A DNA stretch of 64,000 nucleotides from JBFMCC01 sp037445635. Its GTDB lineage: Bacteria > Chloroflexota > Anaerolineae > Anaerolineales > Villigracilaceae. Positions 8,617-18,179 of the stretch are shown here, one piece after another. Numbering within the stretch: position 1 is the first letter of the stretch; the number at the start of each line of letters is the position of its first letter. The position numbers were made by a program, and so were the translations under genes. Under the pieces are notes generated by a model. It was given only the letters and a program-made list of their open reading frames with translations, was not told the origin of the DNA and searched no databases. The stretch spans positions 62,001 to 126,000 of the forward strand of contig JBBIKC010000001.1 of the NCBI GenBank assembly GCA_037445635.1. The letters run 5' to 3'.

Positions 8617-8720
8617 GTGCGCTCCTTGGGCGAATCGTTGCGCAACTATACCGATGTAAATTAAGGCAGAGATTAATTCGCATTGCGTCATTCCCCCAAT
8701 TCACACAAAATTCACATAAT

Positions 8721-9998
8721 TCAAAGCAGGCTCAATTGCTGAGGAGTGTAATGTCCATCCAGCAAAATGAATGGGGCGGCGCGTTCAGCAATGACGCCCA
8801 ATTTTCTTAACATCGAAAGATCGCGAAGTTTTCCTTGCCGACGTGCGCGCAGAATCGCATCGGCGCCTTTCGGGCCGATGCCCGGGACGCGCAGGAGGTC
8901 GCGGCGCCCGGCGCGGTTGACCTCGATGGGGTTGTAGATCAATTTCGTTTGCGCCCAAGCCAGCTTCGGGTCCGCGTGAAGCGGGAGGTTTTCGTCGCTT
9001 GTGAAGGGCAGCTCTTCGAGGTCGAATCCGTAATCGCGGAGAAGAAAAGAGGCCTGGTAAAGCCGATGTTCGCGCAGCGGATCAACCGCAGGCTTGTTCT
9101 CGAGCGGTGTATCGGGAATTGGATTGAACGCCGAGAAGTATGCACGCTTCAAATGGACATTCTTGTGAAGCCAGTTGGTTGTAGCGAGCAGTTCGAGGTC
9201 CGATTCGTCCGCGCCGCCGGCCACGAACTGCGTGACCGTCGAAGGCCAGCGGCCGTTCCAGCCGAGATGCGCCGGGCGCGTGCGGCGAATCTCCTCCACC
9301 CATTCGAGCGGCTGGAGCAATTCTTCGAGGAAGACCTTGTGAGGTGCGAGCCGCGCAAGGCGGTTTGTGTTGGGCGCTTCGAGGTTGATCGAGACGCGGT
9401 CCGCCAGCTGCATGGCTCTGAAGACTTGGTCCTTTTCCGCGCCCGGCATGATCTTGAGATGGATGTAACCGCGGAAGCCATGCTTCTTTCGTAAAATTTC
9501 TGCGGTATCAATCAGTTTGTCCTGCGTGCGCGCACCGCCGCCTGCCAATCCCGAACTGAGAAAGACACCCTCGGCCGCGCCGGACTGGGTCAGCTTACTG
9601 AACAGGCTGGCAAATTCATCCGGCTTGAAGGTGGCGCGGCGAAAATCGCGTCCCGCGCGAAACGGACAATAGAAGCAATCCCGCTCACAGGCTGAGGAGA
9701 GCAGGGTCTTGAGAAGCATGATCTTCTGGCCGCTGGGAAGTTGCGCGGGATGAATAATCGCCTGGTCTTTTTCCACGGACGTGAAGCAGGCCGGACGCCC
9801 AGCCTCACCGCGATGCTCGGCATCGGGTTCAAAAGCCATTTGGGAGGAGAGCAATTTCAGGCGGGTGACGGCATCCACACGTTGATTATAGAACATAGTT
9901 TCTAAATACGCAAGCGCGGCGGATTCGATTTTGGATATCCCCGCCTTTCTGCCGTCCAAATGAGGTTTGCAGGCTTTTTCGAAATTGCTTATTGACAT
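8721..9998 (-). CDS. Radical SAM protein with C-terminal helix-hairpin-helix (putative DNA modification/repair)
   Basis: A 425-residue radical-SAM protein. The cluster motif CxxxCxxC is at C104, C108 and C111 (CERDCFYC), followed by FLSSGL and a typical TIM-barrel strand pattern. Residues 366-385 hold a helix-hairpin-helix DNA-binding motif, VPGIGPKGADAI. This matches what I remember of TIGR03916, a putative DNA modification/repair radical-SAM family that is usually encoded beside a uracil-DNA-glycosylase-like partner (TIGR03915). No such partner lies next to it here. The ATG at 9998 has only a weak site (CAGGC), so the first 35 residues are uncertain. Substrate unknown. Confidence 0.82.
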   Translation of the reverse strand: MSISNFEKACKPHLDGRKAGISKIESAALAYLETMFYNQRVDAVTRLKLLSSQMAFEPDAEHRGEAGRPACFTSVEKDQAIIHPAQLPSGQKIMLLKTLLSSACERDCFYCPFRAGRDFRRATFKPDEFASLFSKLTQSGAAEGVFLSSGLAGGGARTQDKLIDTAEILRKKHGFRGYIHLKIMPGAEKDQVFRAMQLADRVSINLEAPNTNRLARLAPHKVFLEELLQPLEWVEEIRRTRPAHLGWNGRWPSTVTQFVAGGADESDLELLATTNWLHKNVHLKRAYFSAFNPIPDTPLENKPAVDPLREHRLYQASFLLRDYGFDLEELPFTSDENLPLHADPKLAWAQTKLIYNPIEVNRAGRRDLLRVPGIGPKGADAILRARRQGKLRDLSMLRKLGVIAERAAPFILLDGHYTPQQLSLL

Positions 9999-10112
9999 TT
10001 GCCTGCGGAATATGTACTATATTATCAGCCTTGCAATTTTGCAAAGCGCCTCGCTTATTGGGGCACAGCAGTGAGCGGGGCTTTCGGTTTCTGTGACATG
10101 GAGTGGTGAGCG

Positions 10113-13100
10113 ATGGTCACAAAATCGTTCCTAAATCGTATCAAGCAGGGGAATGGTGTCCTGCTTCTGCAGTTCGCCTTGGTCCTCGTCATTGCTTTGG
10201 CGCTGGCACTACCGCCATCCATTGCATTGGCGGCCACGCCTATTTATGTGCGTCCGGATGGCAGTGACACCGAATGCGACGGCACCGTTGACGCGCCTTA
10301 TCCCGGCGGCTCGGGGCCGCTGGCTTGTGCCGTTCAGACCATTCAAACCGGCGTGGATCTGGCGGATACAGGCGGAACCGTCTACGTGGCGGCAGGGACC
10401 TACTACGAAGCAGACATCCATATCAACAAATCAGTGACTATAACGGGAGATCCGGGAGACACAAGCGCCGGGCCGGGACCGAGCGCTCCGGTGATTGACG
10501 GCGGTTCCTCCCCCGGCGATGGTTTCCTCCTTGCCGATGGAGTCTCCAACGTCACGATCCAGGGATTCGAGGTGCAAAATTTCACCTCCGACGATACCGG
10601 CATCGGCAACGGCATCTCCGCATGGGAGGCCAGCACGTCTAACATCACCATCCAGGATAATTACTTCCACGACCTGGGGTGGAATGCCGTTCTTGTTGGC
10701 AACGACGGCGCCTTGGGCGACCACACCAACTGGACTTTGAAAAATAACATCGTGGAAGACTATGCCGCGTACGGCCTCGAATTGACCAACGCCTCCGACT
10801 CGAGTTTCGAGGGCAATGTCATTCATGCCAACAATTCATGGACGGCCATCCTGGTGGTCGCCCGGCGCAACGAATCGGGAATCGCGATTAGCAACAACCT
10901 GATTGACGGTTCGATTGACGATGTGAGCGGAAGCGGAAGGGCGGCCATCTACCTCCTGGGTTGGGGATTTGAAACACCGGGCGCCCAATTGGACATGGTA
11001 ACACTCGAAAATAACGAGATTTCGACCACCGGCACCAAGCCGCATATCCTGGTGTATGGTGCCGTCACCGGCGTTGTCACAAACGTCACCGTGAGGGACA
11101 ACAGCTTCACGTCCTTGCGGAACCTGGCCGCGCACGTGGACGCCTCTGCAAACTGGTGGGGCGACCTCAATCCAAGCGACAATATCATAGCAAGCACAGG
11201 GCCGGTGGACTACACCCCGTGGTTGAACAGCGGCACGGACACAAGCGCCGACCCCGGCTTCCAGGGCGACTTTTCAGTGTTGAATGTGGACGACGACAGC
11301 CCGCAGACCGGCAGCGTCGGGCGAATTCAGGAGGGCGTTGATCTGGTCACTGCCAGCACAGTCAACCTGGCAGCAGGCACCTACGTCGAGCAGGTCGAGA
11401 TCACACAGCCCGTAACCTTGAACGGCAGCGGCCAAGGTGCGACCATCATCGAAAGTCCCGCAACACTGAGCGCGTACTTTACCACCTCCGCCAACAATTA
11501 CCCAATCGTGTACGTTCACGGTGCGGACGATGTTACGATCCAGCATCTCACGGTGGATGGCGCGGGCAAGGGCAACAGTAACTATCGCTTCGTGGGTATC
11601 GGCTATTCGGATGCGGGAGGCATGATTTACGACGTCGCCATCCTCGGCATCCGCGACACGCCCATCAGCGGCAGCCAGCATGGCGTGGGCATTCTCGCGT
11701 TTGCAGAATCCGGGACGCCGCGCAGCCTGGCTATCAGCGACTCCACGCTGAGCGGTTATCAGAAGAACGGTATAGTGCTCTTGGGCACGGATCTGACCGC
11801 CAGCGTCACAGGCAACACGGTAACGGGCGCGGGAGCGGTGAATTTCATCGCGCAGAACGGCATTCAGGTCAGCGGCGGCGCGACCGCCGAGGTCGTTGGC
11901 AACACCGTGAGCGGACATTCTTATACGCCGTTCTCCTGGGTCGCGACAGGCATGTTGCTCTACGGAGCAGGCCCGACGAATACCAGCGGAAATACTGTCA
12001 TCGAGAATCAGGTCGGCATTTACGTGATTGATACGCCCGGGAATCACGACGGGAACACGGTCAGCGCTTCGAGCGCGGGGACCGGCTCGCCGTATTTCTG
12101 GGGCATTGTGGTGGATTCGCCGCCTCCGGCGCATGTGCCCTCCCCGTATGAGGTCGAGCCCGAATCGAACCTGAAAGATTCGCAGTTCACGATTCAGGCC
12201 TTGACCGCCTCCATCCAGACGGTGACGGTGACGAACAACGTCCTGACCGGCGACGGCACCGCCTCCGGAATCGGCCTGGAGGCGGACTCCGGGTTCGGCT
12301 CGTTCGATATTGACCTGACGGCCACCAACAACTTCATCCAGGACTGGGGCGTCGGGGTGGAGATCTACGAATGCAGCGGCAGTTGCACGGGGACGACGTT
12401 CGCGAACCTGTATGTGAATCTCAACAGCATCACCGGCAACCTGTTCGGTTACGATCATTACGGCGCCACCTTCACCGCCGACGGCGAGCGGAACTGGTGG
12501 GGGAGCGCCAGCGGGCCGACACACGCATCCAATCCATCCGGGACGGGCGACGCGGCCAGCGACGATGTGGACTTCGATCCCTGGCTGTGCAATGGCATAG
12601 ACACTTCGCCCGCCATCGGATTCCAACCCGATACTTCCATCTTCTGCACGGCGCCTTCGGCCGGCGCGCTGGTCATCAACGAAGTGGACTACGACCAGGC
12701 CGGCACCGACACAGCCGAATTCATCGAAATCAAGAACGTCAGCGGCGGCGAGGTCAACCTCGACATCTATGAACTACGGCTGGTCAACGGCTCTGGCGGC
12801 GGCGCGGTCGTCTACCAAACGATCAACCTGCCGAACGTGAATCTCGCCGCGGGAGATTACTTCGTCGTCTGCGGAAACGCCGCCAACGTGCTCAACTGCG
12901 ACCTGGACGTCAGCCCGGATTCGAACCTGATCCAGAACGGCGCGCCCGATGCAATCGGACTCTTCGACACCGCCACAAGCCTGCTCGTTGATGCGGTCAG
13001 TTACGAAGGCAACAGCGGCGCGCCGTACCTCGAGGGCTCCGGCGCGGGACTGGAAGATGACGCGTCGGTGGCTGGGGCGGGCCTGTCCCGCTATCCCGAC

Positions 13101-15518
13101 GGCACCGACACGAACCAAAACAACGCGGACCTCAGCCTGCGTTGTATCTCTCCCGGCGCGGCCAACCTTGCCTCCTCGAGCGATTGTGTCGGAAGCATCA
13201 CCATCGTCAAAGAGGCAATTGACGGCGACGCGGGCGATAACCCCACCTTTGCCTTCCATGGATCGCTGGGCGACTTCGACCTGAACCTTGGCGAAAGCCA
13301 GACCTTCGGCAACCTGCCGCCGGGCGATTACACGGTCACCGAAACCGTGCCGGGCAACTGGCATTTGGACATCATCTCCTGCCAGCCGACTCCGCAGCAG
13401 GGCGGCCCGGTCATCACGCCGGTTGTGGGCGGCGCGACCATCAGCCTCGAAGGCGGCGACGATGTCACCTGCACCTACTACAACCGCTACTTGGACCAGG
13501 CCGATGTTTCTGTCACAAAGACCGACGACCCCGACCCCGTGACCGAGGGACAGCAGATCACTTATACCGTTACTGTCCACAACGACGGACCGGATGCGGC
13601 AGAGAATGTCGTTGTCAGTGATACGATGCCGGCAGGCGTGACGTTCAACTTCGCCACCATCACGCAGGGATCATGTGCGATCGCCTTCCCGTTGTTGGAA
13701 TGCCAGATTGGGACGATGAATTCGGGCGACGCAGTCATTCTCGAGATTCATGTGACTCCGAATTCGGGAGGCACGATCACCAACAATGTCAGCGTGACCA
13801 CGGAGACGGAAGATCCCGATGAAAGCAACAACAGCGACAGCGAAGAGACGACTGTCAACCCGCTCCAAGCCGACGTATCCGTGACCAAGAGCGATGACGC
13901 CGACCCGGTGTACGCGGGCGATCCGCTGACCTACACGGTGGTCATCACAAATAACGGCCCGGACGCGGCGGAGAACGTGGTGGTAAGCGATACCCTGCCT
14001 GCGCCGTTCGTCTTCGCCACCATCACGCAGGGATCGTGCGCCATCGCCTTCCCGTTGTTGCAATGCCAGCTGGGCACGGTGAATGCGGGCGACACGGTCA
14101 CCCTGACCATTCGCGTGACGCCAAATGAAGCGGGTGTGATCACGAATAGTGTCAGCGTGACAACAGACACGGACGACCCGGACGAGAACAACAACAGCGA
14201 CAGCGAAGAGACGACTGTCCTGGACAAGGGGACGATCACCATCGTCAAGCAGGCCGACGCGGCGGGCGCGTTCGATTTCACGGGCGACCTGGGAGCCTTC
14301 AGTCTGAACAACGGCGCCAGCACCACGTTCAATGATGTGACCGCGGGTGTGTATGCCGTCACCGAAACGGATCCAGCCCCGGGCTTTGTCCTGACCGGCC
14401 TGTCGTGCGACGACGCCAACAGCACCACAGACGCGGCCGCGCGCACGGCGGAGATCCATCTCGAGCCCGGCGAACACGTCACCTGCACCTTCGTCAATGA
14501 AACCGCCGATCCGCAGATCGAAGTGGACAAGGCGGGGCCGGTGATCGCCGAGGGCGACCAGCCGATCACATACACGTACACGGTCACCAACCCGGGCAAC
14601 GCGCCGCTGGGCAACGTGGTAGTGAGCGACGACAAGTGCTCGCCGGTGCTCTATCAATCGGGCGACGACGGCGACAACCTGCTCGAGCCGGGTGAAGCGT
14701 GGGTGTACACCTGCACCTACACACCTTCGTTCCCCGCCAGCAGTGTTTCCATCTCATCCTCCACGAAAACCGGCGGCCACTCGTATCCGCAAAAATTGAC
14801 CAATACCGCCACCGCCACCGGCCAGTTCGCCGACCAGACCCTGCAGGCGCAGGACAGCGTGACCCTGTATCCGCTGACCCTGACGAAAACGATCTACCTG
14901 TACTGGAGCTGGTGCGACTGGAGAAAGAGTGTGCTCTACGACCTGCCGGATAACACGGCCTTCACACTCGAGGCCTACAAAGGCAACACGCTGGTCGGGA
15001 CGTTCACCTTCAGCCAGGACGACCCGCTGGAACTCTGGTTGAGCCGGGGCGCCTTTGTCTTCAAGGAGGTGAACCTGCCGTATGGGTATGAGGCCGTTTA
15101 CAAGACGCTCAACTACTATGCCGGTAAGAGCCACCACGCCTCGTGGAACTTCTCCAACGTGATCAAATACGATCTGGCCGTCGAGAAGACCGGTCCCGCC
15201 ACCGCGCGCAAAGGCGAGACGGTGACATACACGTACACGGTCACCAACAGCGGCCCGGCCGTCGTCGAGCCGAAGGTGTACGACAATAAATGCAGCGGGG
15301 TGACTTACGTCGGCGGCGACACGGACCTGGACGGCCGGGTGGATCCCGGCGAGACGTGGACCTTCGAATGTCAGTACAAGATCAAGTACAAAGCCGGGAA
15401 ACGCATCACGAACATCGCCCGCGTGATGGACGCCAACGCGCCCAGGAAGTGGTCCCTCGGCGGCGACCTGGACCTGGACAACAACAGGGACACGTGGACG
15501 CTGGAGGTGGTGAAGTGA
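10113..15518 (+). CDS. Giant secreted beta-helix / lamin-tail / DUF11-repeat surface protein
   Basis: A 1801-residue exported protein. An N-terminal signal peptide (about residues 14-41) is followed by two right-handed parallel beta-helix regions (about 45-420 and 420-840), each opening with a TGGTVYVAAGTY-like entry and filled with NNxI / GNxV coils. A lamin-tail domain comes next (about 850-1010, ALVINEVDYDQAG). Then come alternating SpaA/prealbumin-like domains (GSITIVKEA, GTITIVKQA) and four DUF11-type repeats (ADVSVTK, ADVSVTK, QIEVDKAG, DLAVEKTG). An EF-hand-like calcium loop, DTDLDGRVDPGE, lies near the C-terminus. No sortase motif or C-terminal anchor is seen. GGAG lies 9 nt before the ATG. 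Likely role is surface adhesion or sheath; polysaccharide lyase activity of the helix part is possible but no catalytic set was identified. Confidence 0.85.
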   Translation: MVTKSFLNRIKQGNGVLLLQFALVLVIALALALPPSIALAATPIYVRPDGSDTECDGTVDAPYPGGSGPLACAVQTIQTGVDLADTGGTVYVAAGTYYEADIHINKSVTITGDPGDTSAGPGPSAPVIDGGSSPGDGFLLADGVSNVTIQGFEVQNFTSDDTGIGNGISAWEASTSNITIQDNYFHDLGWNAVLVGNDGALGDHTNWTLKNNIVEDYAAYGLELTNASDSSFEGNVIHANNSWTAILVVARRNESGIAISNNLIDGSIDDVSGSGRAAIYLLGWGFETPGAQLDMVTLENNEISTTGTKPHILVYGAVTGVVTNVTVRDNSFTSLRNLAAHVDASANWWGDLNPSDNIIASTGPVDYTPWLNSGTDTSADPGFQGDFSVLNVDDDSPQTGSVGRIQEGVDLVTASTVNLAAGTYVEQVEITQPVTLNGSGQGATIIESPATLSAYFTTSANNYPIVYVHGADDVTIQHLTVDGAGKGNSNYRFVGIGYSDAGGMIYDVAILGIRDTPISGSQHGVGILAFAESGTPRSLAISDSTLSGYQKNGIVLLGTDLTASVTGNTVTGAGAVNFIAQNGIQVSGGATAEVVGNTVSGHSYTPFSWVATGMLLYGAGPTNTSGNTVIENQVGIYVIDTPGNHDGNTVSASSAGTGSPYFWGIVVDSPPPAHVPSPYEVEPESNLKDSQFTIQALTASIQTVTVTNNVLTGDGTASGIGLEADSGFGSFDIDLTATNNFIQDWGVGVEIYECSGSCTGTTFANLYVNLNSITGNLFGYDHYGATFTADGERNWWGSASGPTHASNPSGTGDAASDDVDFDPWLCNGIDTSPAIGFQPDTSIFCTAPSAGALVINEVDYDQAGTDTAEFIEIKNVSGGEVNLDIYELRLVNGSGGGAVVYQTINLPNVNLAAGDYFVVCGNAANVLNCDLDVSPDSNLIQNGAPDAIGLFDTATSLLVDAVSYEGNSGAPYLEGSGAGLEDDASVAGAGLSRYPDGTDTNQNNADLSLRCISPGAANLASSSDCVGSITIVKEAIDGDAGDNPTFAFHGSLGDFDLNLGESQTFGNLPPGDYTVTETVPGNWHLDIISCQPTPQQGGPVITPVVGGATISLEGGDDVTCTYYNRYLDQADVSVTKTDDPDPVTEGQQITYTVTVHNDGPDAAENVVVSDTMPAGVTFNFATITQGSCAIAFPLLECQIGTMNSGDAVILEIHVTPNSGGTITNNVSVTTETEDPDESNNSDSEETTVNPLQADVSVTKSDDADPVYAGDPLTYTVVITNNGPDAAENVVVSDTLPAPFVFATITQGSCAIAFPLLQCQLGTVNAGDTVTLTIRVTPNEAGVITNSVSVTTDTDDPDENNNSDSEETTVLDKGTITIVKQADAAGAFDFTGDLGAFSLNNGASTTFNDVTAGVYAVTETDPAPGFVLTGLSCDDANSTTDAAARTAEIHLEPGEHVTCTFVNETADPQIEVDKAGPVIAEGDQPITYTYTVTNPGNAPLGNVVVSDDKCSPVLYQSGDDGDNLLEPGEAWVYTCTYTPSFPASSVSISSSTKTGGHSYPQKLTNTATATGQFADQTLQAQDSVTLYPLTLTKTIYLYWSWCDWRKSVLYDLPDNTAFTLEAYKGNTLVGTFTFSQDDPLELWLSRGAFVFKEVNLPYGYEAVYKTLNYYAGKSHHASWNFSNVIKYDLAVEKTGPATARKGETVTYTYTVTNSGPAVVEPKVYDNKCSGVTYVGGDTDLDGRVDPGETWTFECQYKIKYKAGKRITNIARVMDANAPRKWSLGGDLDLDNNRDTWTLEVVK

Positions 15519-15549
15519 GTTGAGACCTGAGCATGCGTTGATTGACTCC

Positions 15550-15584
15550 AGCGCCCGGACCTCGGTCCGGGCGCTGGGAGTTTT
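15550..15584 (+). terminator. Terminator after the giant surface protein gene
   Basis: AGCGCCCGGACC pairs with GGTCCGGGCGCT across a 2-nt-class tight loop, and is followed by GGGAGTTTT. Confidence 0.75.
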
Positions 15585-15665
15585 GCCTGACCTTCAAACG
15601 AGTGTTCGGACAATTTTCCAAAATCTGCTCCAAGCGCCGTCCGCGGCGCTCAGAGCAAAAAGCGC

Positions 15666-15694
15666 TTGCTTTTCACGCCGTTTTTCTCTACAAT
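15666..15694 (+). promoter_or_regulatory. Promoter of the STAND ATPase gene
   Basis: TTGCTT (15666-15671) and TACAAT (15689-15694) with a 17-nt spacer, 35 nt upstream of the start codon. Confidence 0.6.
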
Positions 15695-15729
15695 AGTGGT
15701 AATCCCGCTGGAGCAGGGGAGAGGTGACA

Positions 15730-17975
15730 ATGCCCAAAAAGACTTCAAGCAAGAAAACAAAGACCAGTGTAACCACAGGGAAACGTTCTGTGGGAATCGG
15801 TGGCGATGTGGATCGTTCCACCTTCGTAACAGGGGACTATGCTACGATCTATCAATCAACGCCAGAAAAACTTGCGCCTCGTTTGTTTCAACTGCCTCCT
15901 CCACCCGCAGACTTCACCGGCCGCAAGACTCAAATTGACGAACTGCTGAATGATTTCAAATCTCACAAAGGCGCGGCCATCAGCGGCTTGACCGGCATGG
16001 GCGGCATCGGCAAGACCGCGCTGGGACTGGTCGCGGCGCACGCGATCGCAAACGACTATCCCGACGCGCAGATTTTCATGGACTTGAAAGGCACAACTAC
16101 GCCATTAAGCGCAACAGATGTCATGCGCCACGTCATCCTCTCCTTCGAGCCGACCGCGGACTTGCGCGCGCTGGATGAAAGCAACATGTCCGCCGCGTAT
16201 CAATCCATCTTGCACGGAAAGAGAGTCCTACTCTTTCTAGATAACGCCCGTTCGGCGGAGCAGATCGCACCATTGCGCCCGCCAGAGACCTGCGCCATGC
16301 TGGTCACCTCGCGTTGGACGTTCACGGTGCCAGGCCTGCAGTCCCGCCGCGTGGATGTGATGAGCGAAGACGATGCAAAAACCTTCCTGCTCGAACTCTG
16401 CCCGCGCATCAAAGATAAGGCCGCAGAACTGGCAATGGCATGTGCTTACCTGCCTCTGGCATTGCGTATCGCGGGAAGTTTCCTGCAAGTCAACGAAGAC
16501 TGGCCGATTGAAAAATACCTGACAAAACTTAACGACCGCAAGAAACGACTCGCGACCTTGAAAGAAAGCCGCGAAGAGGCAGAACTCAAGAGTGAGCCTG
16601 ATTTGCTTGCAACCTTTGATTTGAGTTACAGTCAATTAGAAGACGCAGATCAAAAACGCTGGCGCATGTTGGGCGTATTCCCTGCTTCGTTCGCCTGGAC
16701 GGCGGCCGCGGCCATGTGGGAACTGGAAGAAGAGGAAACGATAAAACTGCTCGGCTTGTTGAGACGTTACAGCCTGCTCGAATATGATGAAACTTCAATG
16801 CGATACAGTTTGCACGACCTGCTGGCAGATTATGCCGTTGCGCAAACGAGTGAGGCGGAAGAGTTGGAAAACCGCATTAAACACGCTTCTCACTATATGC
16901 AAGTCATGAGCGCGGCAGATGAACTGTATTTGGAAGGGGGCGAAAAGATTTTACAGGGCCTGCTTCTGTTCGATCTGGAGTGGGAACACATTCGTTCCGC
17001 GCAAACATGGGTTTCAGAAAATATTGATGCTTCTGAGCAAATCACGACATTGGCAATGCGCTATCCAAGCGCCGCGGCCTATTGCCTCGACTTGCGCCTC
17101 ATTCCCAGGCAAAAAATCCATTGGCTGGAATTGGCGATTGTTGCCGCGCGCAAATCAGAAAACAAGCAATACGAGGGGATACATCTCGGCAATCTGGGTC
17201 TTGCCTATGCCGACTTGGGCGACGCACGCAAAGCCATCGAATATCATGAACAGGCATTGACTGTCATGNNNNNNNNNNNNNNNNNNNNNNNNNNNNNNNN
17301 NNNNNNNNNNNNNNNNNNNNNNNNNNNNNNNNNNNNNNNNNNNNNNNNNNNNNNNNNNNNNNNNNNNNCTTGGGCGACGCACGCAAAGCCATCGAATATC
17401 ATGAACAGGCATTGACTGTCATGCGTGAGATTGGTGATAAACGTGCAGAAGGCTCAATCCTCGGCAATCTGGGGAATGCCTATGCCGCCTTGGGCGACGC
17501 ACGCAAAGCCATCGAATTCTATGAACAACAATTGGTAATCGTGCGTGAAATCGGCGACCGCCGCGGCGAAGGCAATGCCCTCGGCAATCTGGGTCTTGCC
17601 TATGCCGCCTTGGGCGACGCACGCAAAGCCATCGAATATCATGAACAGGCATTGACTGTCATGCGTGAGATTGGTGATAAACGTGCAGAAGGCTCAATCC
17701 TCGGCAATCTGGGGAATGCCTATGCCGCCTTGGGCGACGCACGCAAAGCCATCGAATTCTATGAACAGGCATTGATCATTGACCGTGAAATCGGCGACCG
17801 CCGCGGCGAAGCATTTGGGAGCTGGAACCTAGGTTTGGAATATGAAAAAGCAGGCGAGTACGGCAAAGCAATTGCCGCGATGCAAATTTGTGTTGATTAT
17901 GAACGCGAGCTCGGTCATCCCGATGCAGAGAAAGATGCCGCAAGAATCGAAGAGGTGAGGAAGAAGCAGCGGTAG
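15730..17975 (+). CDS. STAND (NB-ARC) ATPase with TPR repeats, interrupted by an assembly gap
   Basis: A STAND-class signalling ATPase, a group that includes antiphage and regulatory switches. The N-terminus is Lys/Thr-rich and holds a GIGGDVDRSTFVTGD patch, then FTGRKTQ. The NB-ARC module shows Walker A GMGGIGKT (about residues 89-96), Walker B LLFLDNAR (about 167-174), the TSRW sensor, the LPLALRIAG helix and an MHD-type LHDLLADYA. Helical linker and TPRs of 40 residues follow. The start is ATG at 15730, with GAGAGG upstream; GTG at 15724 is less likely. The 100 N at 17269-17368 break the frame (the two halves are offset), but both halves belong to one TPR tract, so I annotate one gene. No effector domain is visible. 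A tyrosine recombinase follows. Confidence 0.82.
17214..17818 (+). repeat. Near-identical 120-bp TPR units in a 240-bp higher-order repeat
   Basis: The 22-base unit start CTTGGGCGACGCACGC... recurs at 17214, 17369, 17489, 17609 and 17729. Units alternate between two types (EYHEQALTV and EFYEQ). The unit at 17369 is identical in DNA to that at 17609 over 120 bases, and the 55 bases before the gap match both. Confidence 0.95.
17269..17368. other. Assembly gap (100 N) inside the TPR tract
   Basis: Exactly 100 N, the usual placeholder for unknown size. Unit spacing across the gap is 155 instead of a multiple of 120, and the unit type implies a true gap near 185 bases or 185 plus multiples of 240. 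Confidence 0.95.
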
Positions 17976-18129
17976 GGTAGGGGGCTTTTTCGAAAAATGA
18001 AAGCGGAAAGATGAAGGATGAATTTTGCTTTGCATTTCTTTCCCGCTAGATTCTCTCTATGCTTATCGCTTCGCAAATCGTTCGCATTTGTAAATGGGGG
18101 AGAGGGTCGTGCTCTTTCTAAACTCGGCC

Positions 18130-18159
18130 TTGACAAATCACCCTATCATTCGATATAAT
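18130..18159 (+). promoter_or_regulatory. Consensus promoter of the recombinase gene
   Basis: Perfect TTGACA (18130-18135) and perfect TATAAT (18154-18159) with an 18-nt spacer. The start codon at 18180 is only 20 nt below the -10 box, so the leader is very short. Confidence 0.85.
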
Positions 18160-18179
18160 TTTCAGTAGATGGAATGATT

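Noticed and set aside
10021..10112. Possible cyclic-di-GMP riboswitch before the giant surface protein
   Set aside because: GCAAAGC and an imperfect AAAGC...GCTTT hairpin are present, but the other conserved blocks of that riboswitch are missing.
11274..14657. Long minus-strand frames opposite the giant surface protein
   Set aside because: They lie antisense to a continuous signal-peptide-led protein with recognisable domains; Arg/His/Val-rich shadow composition.
17214..17818. CRISPR array
   Set aside because: The repeats are 120/240-bp coding TPR units without unique spacers.
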